Assembly: GCF_000744705.1 (NCBI RefSeq)
Contig: NZ_JQML01000001.1
Span: 4,040,017 to 4,104,016, forward strand
Direction of reading: 5' to 3'
DNA from: Streptacidiphilus albus JL83
GTDB lineage: Bacteria; Actinomycetota; Actinomycetes; Streptomycetales; Streptomycetaceae
DNA: 64,000 nucleotides
Shown: one piece after another, positions 8,752 to 19,800 of the stretch
How the letters are laid out: every line of letters starts with the position of its first letter
How positions within the stretch are numbered: position 1 is the first letter of the stretch
Translations under genes and position numbers: made by a program
The notes under the pieces: model-generated
Databases searched by the model: none
What the model saw: only the letters and a program-made list of their open reading frames with translations
What the model was told of the DNA's origin: nothing

Positions 8752-8808
8752 ACACCCCCAACAACCCAAAGCCACCGTTTACTGGACAGACCCACCCGTG
8801 ACGCACTG

Positions 8809-10527
8809 TTAGATGCTGATGCTCTTGGGTACTTGGGACGGCAGCAGGAAGGTGTACGGGCGGGCTCGTTGGGCGTTGCGGGCCTGGATGGTCTGTTCGG
8901 CTGCGGCGAGGTCCTGCTTGAAGCGTTGTGCTGCGGACGCGGCGGGGGTGAGCGCGAAGTCGAGTCCGTAGTCGCCGAGCGGGCTGCCGTGGACGGCGGC
9001 GAGGAGGGTGGCTGCGCCCGACTGCAGGAGGGCGACGTCGGCGGGTGGGAAGTTGTTCATCCAGTCCTGTTCGGTGTGGCCGGTGCCGGTGGGTTCGGGG
9101 GTGCAGCCGAACAGCGGGGCGCCGGGCAGGTAGGACATCCACTGTGACTGGGAGAAGTTGACTGCGGAGTGCTGCGGGCCGGTGATCCAGACCAGGGTGG
9201 TGAGGATGTCCACCAGTCCTTGGCGGTCCTGGATGCCGCCGGGGGTCGGCCCGAAGTCCTTGAAGTCGACTGCGGCGGCGAAGGCCTGGAGCGCGGTGTC
9301 GGCGCGGACCGCGGTGTCGCCGGCGTAGTTGGCGCCGACGAAGTCGGTGACCCAGGCGCTGATGGCGTTCCACAGCAGCATGCCGTCGTCGCGGTAGGGG
9401 TAGTGCGGCATGGTCTTCGTGTCGCTGGTGCCGTTCGCGGCGACGCGCCGTGGAAGTGCTGCGCCCTGGTAGGAGAAGTCGCGCAGGTGGCGGTCGATGA
9501 AGGCGTTCATGCTGGGCACGGTCGGCGCGGCCATCAGGTCGAACCAGGCACCCGGTGCGGTCAGCAGGATGGGCACCTGGCTGTTGATGAAGGGCATGCC
9601 CTCGAAATGGTGGCGCGCCAGGACCGCGACCGGATGCAGGTCGGGCAGGTGGGCCGCCGCGTCCAGGACGCGGCCGGCGACCAGGTGGGTGTAGGTCAGG
9701 TGGGCCAGGGACTCGTGCACGGTGTGGTGCGCGACCTGGACGCAGTTGCGGGCGAGCAGCCAGCTGTAGCCGTCGGCGGGGGTGTAGATCTGCCGGCCCG
9801 CCGGGTCCTGGCCGCACTGGATGGCGAACGGGAGAGTCGCGCTGCCGTCGGCGGTGACGCAGAAGGCGATCATCGGGGCGTACATGTGCTTGGCGGTGCC
9901 GTCGGTGTGGGGACCTGCGACGAGATCCGCGGTGAGCGCGTAGTCGGACCAGTAGAGGCGGCCCGCGGCGAGCGCCGTGTCCAGCGTGGGCGCGCCGAGT
10001 TCCGGGACGGCGGCGAGGTGCGCGGTGGTGATCGGGAACTTGCCGGGGACGGCGGTCATGCGCACCAGGCGGGTGGGGTCGGGTCCGGAGACGTACGACT
10101 CGGCGACCACGGCGTCGTTGCGGAAGGTCCCGGCGAGGGCCGGGAGGTCCAGCAGGGGCGGGGTGAACACCGCGCGGTAGCCGTCCTCGGTGTGCACGAC
10201 GTCGCCGCCGACGACCGGGCCCGGGTAGAGTCCGACGAGCTCCTGGAGCGTGGCCGGTGGCCCGGTGAGCAGCCAGTTCGGGATGTTGGCGGCGGAGTCG
10301 CGGAAGGTCCAGCGCCCGGAGTTGACGACCTTCTGGTTGTTGCCGAACACACTGGTGACCGCGGGTGCCATCTGCGTGACCCAGGCCGGCGTGGGTCCGG
10401 GGACCACCGCCATCCGGCGCGGACCGCGCACCGGCGACCCGAAGGCCGCGGTCGGGCGGACGGCCGGGCCGGCCAGCGCCGCCACCAGGCCCGCCTTCAG
10501 CGCACTGCGACGATTGAGCTCCGCCAT
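8809..10527 (-). CDS. Secreted bacterial lipoxygenase (Tat substrate)
   Basis: A 572-aa non-heme iron dioxygenase expected to insert O2 into polyunsaturated fatty acids. Iron ligands typical of lipoxygenases can be placed: H271 and H276 in HESLAH (H-x4-H), H453 and N457 in PQHSAVNFSQ, and the C-terminal carboxylate of I572 (the protein ends ...PKSISI). The surrounding YSWLLARNCVQVAHH and TYTHL match the family's central helix. The N-terminus NRRSALKAGLVAALAG is a twin-arginine leader, so export of the folded, iron-loaded enzyme through Tat is likely. The ATG at 10527 follows GGAGGG by 7 bp. At 572 aa it is compact, without the plant PLAT domain. The IS256 end lies only 15 bp after the stop. 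Substrate and role are unknown; lipid signalling or oxidation of host lipids are possibilities. Confidence 0.88.
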   Translation of the reverse strand: MAELNRRSALKAGLVAALAGPAVRPTAAFGSPVRGPRRMAVVPGPTPAWVTQMAPAVTSVFGNNQKVVNSGRWTFRDSAANIPNWLLTGPPATLQELVGLYPGPVVGGDVVHTEDGYRAVFTPPLLDLPALAGTFRNDAVVAESYVSGPDPTRLVRMTAVPGKFPITTAHLAAVPELGAPTLDTALAAGRLYWSDYALTADLVAGPHTDGTAKHMYAPMIAFCVTADGSATLPFAIQCGQDPAGRQIYTPADGYSWLLARNCVQVAHHTVHESLAHLTYTHLVAGRVLDAAAHLPDLHPVAVLARHHFEGMPFINSQVPILLTAPGAWFDLMAAPTVPSMNAFIDRHLRDFSYQGAALPRRVAANGTSDTKTMPHYPYRDDGMLLWNAISAWVTDFVGANYAGDTAVRADTALQAFAAAVDFKDFGPTPGGIQDRQGLVDILTTLVWITGPQHSAVNFSQSQWMSYLPGAPLFGCTPEPTGTGHTEQDWMNNFPPADVALLQSGAATLLAAVHGSPLGDYGLDFALTPAASAAQRFKQDLAAAEQTIQARNAQRARPYTFLLPSQVPKSISI

Positions 10528-10772
10528 GGGTCACCCTCCACAGGAACCGTAGGACGCGGTAATGCGCACCAGCGACTCTTCACCCATGGCGCGGAAAGGG
10601 TGGTGTGGATACGCACGGCACGCCGGAACGATCACCCGTTCGCGGCGCGGGACAGGCGGCACCCTGCCCGAGGCCGGCTGCGGCCGACATGGAAGTGCAC
10701 CGGGCACCGGGACGAGCAACCGTGAGCGGCAAGGGCTGACCTTCGCCCTGCCTCGGAACACCTCGGAATGCG

Positions 10773-10806
10773 CGATGGCGCCCCCGGCATACCGGGGGCG
10801 CCATCG
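10773..10806 (-). terminator. Hairpin terminator of the giant repeat gene
   Basis: A perfect 15-bp stem (10773-10787 with 10792-10806) with a 4-nt loop, 12 bp after the stop of the giant gene. There is no T-run, as is usual in high-GC actinobacteria. Confidence 0.75.
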
Positions 10807-10817
10807 TGTCAGTCGGT

Positions 10818-13800
10818 TCAGCGCAGCCGGGTCCGGCGGCGGGTCCGGGCGAGGCCGGCCGTCAGGAGCCCGGCTCCGACCAGGAGCAGTGCCACGACCC
10901 AGCCGATTTCCGTCGCCAGGTTCCCAGCGCCGGTGTCCGGGAGGGGCTTGGGTCGCGGGGTCGGCTTCGGCGTCGGTGTCGGCTTGCCGATGTGGAGCGG
11001 GCCGCCGTCGGGGCCGTTGGTGCCCGGCTGGTTGCTGTTGTTGCTCCTGTTGGGGTCGGGGGTGGTGGAGGTGGCGGTGGCGATGTTGTCGACGTCCTTG
11101 CCGTTGTCCGTGTAGGCGGGGTCGAGCTTGACGAGGATGTGGTGGACCGTCTGGCCGCCGGGGGCCAGGCGCGGGAGCGGTCCGCAGGTGACCGTCCTGC
11201 CGTTGGCGGTGCAGCCGTCCGGGGAGGAGACGAACGACAGCGCGGCGGGCAGCGGGTCGGTGACCTTGACGTTGATCGCGGTGGAGGGGCCGTGGTTGGT
11301 GGTGGTGAGGGTGTAGGTGAAGGTGTCGCCGGGGTCGACCTGGTTCTTGCCGGCCGGGTAGGTGGCGGTCTTCGCCAGCGCCAGGTCAGCGGCGGGGGCG
11401 AGGGTGCGGATCGTGAAGGTGTCCTCGTCGTTGGCGGGGAAGTTGTCGGCGGCGTCCTCGACGCGGATCTTGCCGGTGAAGGTCTGGCCGGCTGCGGCGT
11501 CCGGGGACAGGCGCAGGGCGAACACGGTGTCCACGAAGCCGTCCGGCGGTGCGCCGGGCCCGTCCTGGGTCAGGGACCGGGTCATGGAACGGGGTGTGGT
11601 GCGGGGCTGGGGGATCATCCGGGCGGGGAGTGTGCAGGTTGCCAGTTGCGGGGTGTTCGCGATGCAGGGGGCGGGCGGGGTCTTGGCGAAGGAGAGCTGG
11701 GCGGGCAGCGTCACCGTGAAGGTGCTGTCGTCGGCGGTGCTGGACGGTCCGTGGTTGGTGATGCGGGCGGTCAGGTCGACCGTCTCGCCGGGTGCGGCGA
11801 GGTCCTTGGACAGGGTCGCCAGGGCGGCCAGGTCGCGCTTGGGCGCGGCGGGCTTGCCGCCGTCCGGCAGCGGGGCGGTGTCGGTGTCGTTGTTCGGGTT
11901 GGGGTCGGTGTTGTCGGCGTGGACCACGGCGCGGTTGATGATGTCGCTGCCGTCTCCGGTGTAGGAGGGGTCCAGGCGGGTGGTCAGGACGTAGGTGAAG
12001 CTCGCGCCGACCTTCAGGCGGCCGGTCGCCGGGCAGGTGACCGCCCGGGTCGTGGCGTCCACGGTGCAGCCAGCCGGCCGGGAGGACACGAAGGCCAGCG
12101 CCTTCGGCAGCTTGTCGGTCAGGACCACGTGGTAAGCGTCGGAGGAGGGACCGTTGTTGGTCACCGTGATCGTGTAGTCGACGTTCTCGCCCGGTGCGAC
12201 CGCCGCACCACTGGACGACTTCGTGACCGACAGGTCCGCCTCGCCGCGGGCGACCTTGATGCCGGGCAGCCCGGCGGCAGCCGAGGAGTTGTTCGACAGG
12301 TCCGGGTCCGCAGTCGCGGACGAGACCTTGGCGATGTTGCGGACCTCGGTCCCGTCTTGCTCGTAGTCGGGGTCGATCCTGACGGTGAAGGTGAACGTCT
12401 TCGTCCCCTTGTCCGCCAGTACCGCCAGGGTCGGGCAGGTCACGTCCGACCCGACGGCGGTGCACCCGTCGACCGAGGACACGAACTCCAGCGGCGCGGG
12501 CAGCGCGTCGGTGGTCTTCACGACCGCGGCCTGGGCCGGACCGTTGTTGGTGACGGTGACCTCGTAGTCGAACGTCCCACCGGGTGAGACCTGCTTGGTC
12601 CCGACCGGCTTCTTGGTGACCGCCAGGTCCGCCTTGGCCGGCGCCGGGGGGTTCGGGGTGGGGTTCGGGCCCGGGTTCGGGCCGGGGCCCGGGCCCGGCA
12701 GGGTGCCGGTGGCCGCGTCGGAGATGTTGTTGGTCAGGTCGGGGTCGGTGGTGTCGGTGGCGACCTTCGCCTGGTTGCGGACGTCGCTGCCGTCACCGGC
12801 GTAGGCCGGATCCAGCTGGACCTTGATCGTGTAGGACTTCGACGCCTTCGCCGCCAGGGTGGCCAGCTTCGGGCAGGTCACGTCCTGCCCGGCAGCGGTG
12901 CAGCCGTCGCTCGCTGACACGAACTCCAGCATGGCGGGCAGGGCGTCGGTGACCACCAGGCCCTTGGCGTCCGAGGGGCCCTTGTTCGTCACCGTGACCG
13001 TGTAGTCGAAGGACTCACCGGCGCCGATCGGGGTGGTGCTCGCGGGCTTCTTGGTGATCGCCACGTCGGCCTTCACCGGCGCGGGAGGGTTCGGGGTGGG
13101 GTTGGGGCCGGGGTTCGGACCCGGGTCCGGGCCCGGCAGCGTCCCGGTGGCCGCATCCGAGGTGTTGTTCGACATATCCGGATCGGTGGTGTCCGTGGCG
13201 ACCTTCGCCTGGTTCTTCACATCGCTGCCGTCACCGGTGTAGGCCGGGTCCAGCTGGACGGTGATCGTGTAGGACTTCGAGGCACCGTTCGCCAGGGTGC
13301 CCAGCTTCGGGCAGGTGACGTTCTGTCCGACAGCGGTGCAGCCGTCGCTCGCTGAGACGAACTTCAGCGCTGCGGGCAGGGCATCGGTGACCACCAGGCC
13401 CTTCGCATCCGAGGGACCCTTGTTGATGACGGTCACGGTGTAGTCGAAGGACTCACCGGGCGCGACCGGGGTCGTGCTCGCCGCCTTCTTGGTGATCGCC
13501 ACATCCGCCTTCACCGGGGCGGGCGGGTTCGGGGTGGGAGCCGGGTTCGGACCCGGCAGACCACCGGTAGACGCATCCGAGGTGTTGTTGGTCAGATCGG
13601 GGTCGGTGGTGTCCGTGGCGACCTTGGCCTGGTTCTTCACGTCGCTGCCGTCTCCGGTGTAGGCCGGGTCGAGCTGGACGGTGATCGTGTAGGACTTCGA
13701 GGCACCGTTCGCCAGGGTGCCCAGCTTCGGGCAGGTGACGTTCTGTCCGACAGCGGTGCAGCCGTCGCTCGCTGAGACGAACTTCAGCGCTGCGGGCAGG

Positions 13801-16800
13801 GCGTCGGTGACCACCAGGCCCTTCGCATCCGAGGGACCCTTGTTGATGACGGTCACGGTGTAGTCGAAGGACTCACCCGCAGCCACCGGGGTGGTACTCG
13901 CAGCCTTCTTGGTGATCGCCACATCGGCCTTCACCGGGGCGGGCGGGTTCGGGGTGGGCGCCGGGTTCGGACCCGGCAGGCCACCGGTCGACGCATCCGA
14001 GGTGTTGTTCGACATGTCCGGGTCGGCGGTGTCGGCGGCGACCTTCGCCTGGTTCTTCACATCGCTGCCGTCACCGGTGTACGCCGGGTCGAGCATCACC
14101 TTGATCGTGTAGACCTTGATGGCCTTCGCCGCCAGGGTGGCCAGCTTGGGGCAGGTGACGTCCTGTCCGGTCGCAGTGCAGCTGTCGCTTGCTGACACGA
14201 ACTTCAGCGCGGCGGGCAGGGCATCGGTCACCACCAGGCCCTTCGCCTCCGAGGGGCCCTTGTTGGTGACGGTCACGGTGTAGTCGAACGTCTCACCGGG
14301 CGCGACCGGGGTCGTGCTCGCCGCCTTCTTGGTGATCGCGACGTCGGCACTCGGCGGTGCCGGCGGGTTCGGGGCGGGGTTGGGGCCGGGGTTCGGACCC
14401 GGGTCCGGACCGGGCAGACCACCTGTGGACGCGTCGGAGGTGTTGTTCGACATGTCCGGGTCCGCGGTGGTGGACTTCACCGACGCCTGGTTCCTGATGT
14501 CACTGCCGTCACCGGCGTACGCCGGGTCCAGCTGGACCGTCACCGTGTAGGTGTGCGTGGCCTTCGCTGCCAGGGTCGGCAGCGCCGGGCAGGTGACGGT
14601 CTGACCGGAGGCGGTGCAGCCGTCGGAGGCGGACACGAAGCCCAGGTGCGCCGGCAGCGTGTCCGTCATGACGACCGCCTTGGCAAGCGAGGGACCGTTG
14701 TTCGTCACCGTCACCGTGTAGTCGAAGGTGCCACCCGGCGCAACCGGAACCGTCGAGGCCGCCTTCTTCGTGATCGACAGATCAGCGGACGGCTTCAACG
14801 GCGGGTTCGGGCCAGGACCGGGCTTCGGACCGGGCAGGCCACCGGTGGACGCGTCGGAGGTGTTGTTCGACTTGTCCGGGTCGGCGGTGTCGGACTTCAC
14901 CAACGCCTGGTTCCTGATGTCACTGCCATCACCGGAGTACGCCGGGTCAAGCTGCACCGTCACCTTGAAGAGCTGCGTCTTGCCCGCGTCCAGGGTCGCG
15001 ACCGGACCACACGTCACCGTCTGGCCCGAGGCCGTGCAGCCTGCGGACGGCTGGAAGATCAGCGTCGACGGCAGCTCATCGGTCACGATGACGTTCTTCG
15101 CCTGCGAGGGACCGGCATTCGCCACAGTGATGTCGTAGGTGAACGACTGACCCGCAGCGACGGCGGTCGTGCCCTCGGCCTTCTTCGTGATCGACAGATC
15201 AGCGGACGGCTTCAACGGCGGGTTCGGGCCAGGACCCGGACCCGGCAGACCACCGGTCGAGGCGTCCGAGGTGTTGTTCGACATGTCCGGGTCGGCGGTG
15301 TCGGACTTCACCGACGCCTGGTTCCTGATATCGGAACCATCACCCGCGTAGGCCGGGTCAAGCTGCACGGTCACCTTGAAGACCTGCGTCCTGCCCGCGT
15401 CCAGGGTCGCGACCGGACCACACGTCACCGTCTGGCCCGAGGCCGTGCAGCCTGCGGACGGCTGGAAGATCAGCGTCGACGGCAGCTCATCGGTCACGAT
15501 GACGTTCTTCGCCTGCGAGGGACCGGCATTCGCCACAGTGATGTCGTAGGTGAACGACTGACCCGCAGCGACGGCGGTCGTGCCCTCGGCCTTCTTCGTG
15601 ATCGACAGATCAGCGGACGGCTTCAACGGCGGGTTCGGGCCAGGACCCGGACCCGGCAGACCACCGGTCGACGCGTCGGAGGTGTTGTTCGACATGTCCG
15701 GGTCGGCAGTGTCGGTGGCGACCTTCGCCTGGTTGCGGACATCCGAACCGTCACCGGCGTAGGCCGGGTCCAGCTGGACGGTGATCGTGTAGGACTTCGA
15801 CGCCTTCGCCGCGAGCGACGCCAGCTTCGGGCAACTGATGTTCTGCCCTGCGGCGGTGCAGCCGTCGCTCGCCGAGACGAACTTCAGCATGGCGGGCAGA
15901 GCATCGGTAACCACCAGGCCGGATGCCTGCGAGGGACCGTTGTTCGTCACGTTGATCGTGTAGTCGAACGACTCACCCGCAGCAACCGGCGTGGTGCTCG
16001 CCGCCTTCTTCGTGATCGCCACATCGGCGCTCACCGGGGTAGGCGGATTCGGGCCAGGGCCCGGACCGGGCAGACCACCGGTGGACGCATCAGACGTGTT
16101 GTTCGACATGTCCGGGTCAGCGCTGTCGGTGGCGACCTTCGCCTGGTTCCTCACATCACTGCCGTCACCGGTGTACGCCGGGTCCAGCTGAACCTTGATC
16201 GTGTAGACCTTAGACGCCTTCGCCACCAGGGTGGCCAGCTTCGGACAGGTCACGTTCTGCCCCACCGCGGTGCAGTTGTCACTCGCCGACACGAACTTCA
16301 GCGCCACCGGCAGCGCATCGGTCACCAGCAGGCCGGAGGCCTGCGAGGGACCATTGTTCGTCACCGTCACGGTGTAGTCGAACGACTCACCGGGTGCCAC
16401 CGGGGTGGTGCTCGCCGCCTTCTTGGTGATCGCCACATCGGCCCTCACCGGGGCGGGCGGGTTCGGACCCGGATCCGGGCCCGGCAGACCACCCGTGGAC
16501 GCGTCGGACGTGTTGTTGGTCAGGTCCGGGTCCGCGCTGTCCGTCGCGACCTTGGCCTGGTTCTTCACGTCACTGCCGTCACCGGCATAGGCCGGGTCCA
16601 GCTGCACGGTGATCGTGTAGACCTTAGACGCCTTCGCCGCCAGCGTGGCCAGCTTCGGGCAGGTCACGTTCTGCCCGACCGCGGTGCAACCATCACTCGC
16701 CGACACGAACTTCAGCATCGCAGGCAGGGCATCGGTTACCAGCAGGCCGGAGGCCAGCGAGGGACCGTTGTTGGTCACCGTCACCGTGTAGTCGAACGTC

Positions 16801-19800
16801 CCACCGGGTGCGACGGGGGTGGTGCTCGCCGCCTTCTTGGTGATGGCGACGTCAGCCCGGACCGGGGTCGGCGGGTTCGGGCCGGGGCCCGGGCCCGGGA
16901 GGGTGCCGGTGGCTGCGTCGGAGGTGTTGTTGGTCAGGTCGGGGTCGGTGCTGTCGGTGGCGACCTTGGCCTGGTTCTTCACGTCAGTGCCGTCACCGGT
17001 GTACGCCGGGTCCAGCTGGACCGTGATCGTGTAGACCTTAGACGCCTTCACGGCCAAGGTGGCCAGCTTCGGGCAGGTCACGTTCTGCCCGACCGCGGTG
17101 CAGCTGTCACTCGCCGAGACGAACTTCAGCGCCGTCGGCAGGGCATCGGTCACCACCAGGCCGGACGCCTGCGAGGGACCGTTGTTCGTCACCGTCACCG
17201 CGTAGTCGAAGGACTCGCCGGGAGCGACCGGAGCCGTTCCGACCGGCTTCTTGGTGATCGCCACGTCAGCCTTCACCGGCGCGGGCGGGTTCGGGGTGGG
17301 AGCCGGGTTCGGACCCGGCAGACCACCGGTCGACGCATCCGAGGTGTTGTTGGTCAGGTCCGGGTCCGCACTGTCGGTGGCGACCTTCGCCTGGTTCTTC
17401 ACATCGCTGCCGTCACCGGCATACGCCGGATCCAGCTGCACCTTGATGGTGTAGGTCTTCGAGGCCTTCGCCGCGAGCGACGCCAGCTTCGGGCAGCTCA
17501 CGTTCTGACCTGCGGCGGTGCAACCATCGCTCGCCGAGACGAACTTCAGCATGGCCGGCAGAGCATCGGTCACCACCAGGCCGGAGGCCAGCGACGGGCC
17601 GTTGTTCGTCACCGTCACCGCATAGTCGAACGACTCGCCAGGTGAGACCGGGGTGGTGCTGGCCGCCTTCTTCGTGATCGCCACATCGGCCTGTACCGGT
17701 GCGGGCGGATTCGGGGTCGGGGCGGGGTTCGGACCCGGCAGACCACCGGTCGACGCATCGGAGGTGTTGTTCGTCAGGTCGGGGTCCGCACTGTCGGTGG
17801 CAACCTTGGCCTGGTTCTTCACGTCACTGCCGTCACCGGTGTACGCCGGGTCCAGCTGGACGGTGATCGTGTAGACCTTCGACGCCTTCGCCGCCAGGAC
17901 TGCCAACTTCGGGCAACTGACGTTCTGTCCGGCCGCGGTGCAGCCGTCACTCGCCGACACGAACTTCAGCATCGCGGGCAGGGCATCGGTCACCAGCAGG
18001 CCGGACGCCTGCGAGGGACCGTTGTTGGTCACCGTCACCGCGTAGTCGAACGTCCCACCGGGTGCCACCGGAGTGGTACCCGCCGCCTTCTTCGTGATCG
18101 CGACATCCGCCCGCACCGGGGTCGGCGGGTTCGGGCCAGGGCCCGGGCCCGGCAGACCACCGGTCGTCGCGTCCGAGGTGTTGTTGGTCAGGTCGGGGTC
18201 GGTGCTGTCGGTGGCGACCTTGGCCTGGTTCTTCACGTCGCTGCCGTCACCGGTGTACGCCGGGTCGAGCTGGACGGTGATGGTGTAGGTCTTCGATGCC
18301 TTCGCCGCCAGGGTGGCCAGCTTGGGGCAGGTCACGTTCTGCCCGGCCGCGGTGCAGCTGTCGCTCGCCGAGACGAATTTCAGCGCGGTCGGCAGGGCAT
18401 CGGTCATCACCAGGCCGGACGCCTGCGAGGGACCGTTGTTCGTCACCGTCACCGTGTAGTCGAAGGACTCGCCGGGTGCCACCGGGGTGGTGCTGGCCGC
18501 CTTCTTGGTGATGGCGACGTCGGCCTTGACCGGCGCGGGCGGGTTCGGAGTGGGAGCCGGGTTCGGACCCGGAAGACCACCGGTCGACGCATCCGAGGTG
18601 TTGTTCGACGGGTCCGGGTCGGCACTGTCGGTGGCGACCTTGGCCTGGTTCCTCACATCGCTGCCGTCACCGGCGTAGGCCGGATCCAGCTGCACCTTGA
18701 TCGTGTAGACCTTCGAGGCCTTCGCCGCAAGCGACGCCAGCTTCGGGCAACTGACGTTCTGTCCGGCCGCCGTGCAGCTGTCGCTCGCCGAGACGAACTT
18801 CAGCGCCGCCGGCAGGGCATCGGTCACCAGCAGGCCGGAGGCCAGCGAGGGACCGTTGTTCGTCACGCTGATCGTGTAGTCGAACGACTCACCCGCAGCC
18901 ACCGGGGTGGTGCTCGCCGCCTTCTTGGTGATCGCCACATCCGCCTTCACCGGGGCGGGCGGGTTCGGAGTGGGAGCCGGATTCGGACCCGGCAGGCCAC
19001 CGGTCGAAGCATCAGAGGTGTTGTTCGTCAGGTCCGGGTCCGCGCTGTCCGTCGCAACCTTCGCCTGGTTCTTCACATCAGTGCCGTCACCGGCGTAGGC
19101 CGGGTCCAGCTGGACCGTGACGGTGTACGTCTTCGACGCCTTCGCAGCCAGGGTGGCCAGCTTGGGGCAGGTCACGTTCTGCCCAGCGGCGGTGCAGCTG
19201 TCGCTCGCCGAGACGAACTTCAGCATGGCGGGCAGCGCGTCGGTCACCAGCAGGCCGGAGGCCTGCGAGGGACCGTTGTTCGTCACGCTGATCGTGTAGT
19301 CGAACGACTCACCCGCAGCCACCGGAGCCGTTCCGACCGCCTTCTTGGTGATCGCCACATCGGCTCGCGCCGGGGTGGGCGGATTCGGACCCGGCCCCGG
19401 ACCGGGGAGAGTGCCGGTGGCCGCGTCTGAGGTGTTGTTCGTCAGGTCCGGATCCACACTGTCCGTCGCGACCTTCGCCTGGTTCTTCACGTCGCTGCCG
19501 TCACCGGTGTACGCCGGGTCCAGCTGGACCGTGACGGTGTACGACTTCGACGCCTTCGCCGCCAACATGGCCAGCTTGGGGCAGGTGACGTTCTGCCCGG
19601 CCGCTGTGCAGCTGTCACTCGCCGAGACGAACTTCAGCGCGGCGGGTAGGGCGTCGGTCACCACCAGGCCCTTCGCGTCCGAGGGACCGTTGTTCGTCAC
19701 CGTCACCGTGTAGTCGAAGGACTCACCGGGGGCGACCGGTGCGGTCGACGCGGGCTTCTTCGTGATCGCGACATCGGCCTGTACCGGCGCGGGCGGGTTC

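Larger units (their letters stand above)
6177..8793 (+). mobile_element. IS256-family insertion sequence, interrupted by an IS30-family element
   Basis: The terminal inverted repeats match with a few differences. The left end reads GGGCCTGTACGGTCAACGGT from 6177; the right end (reverse complement from 8793) reads GGGTCTGTCCAGTAAACGGT. Removing the nested IS30 element and its duplicated 3 bp leaves 1,386 bp, a usual length for IS256 elements. No 8-9 bp target duplication is visible outside the ends. Together with the truncated gene on the left, this suggests a rearrangement or deletion adjacent to the element. Confidence 0.8.

Noticed and set aside
9169..10725. A 518-codon plus-strand frame over the lipoxygenase gene
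   Set aside because: It is antisense to a protein with complete catalytic motifs, and its own composition is not protein-like.
14553..17645. A 1,030-codon plus-strand frame (and similar long ones at 10,806-12,587, 21,357-21,725 and 24,711-25,847)
   Set aside because: They are antisense to the giant DUF11 gene. High GC and a repeat period divisible by 3 keep such shadow frames open; their composition (Arg/Gly/Val runs) is not protein-like.
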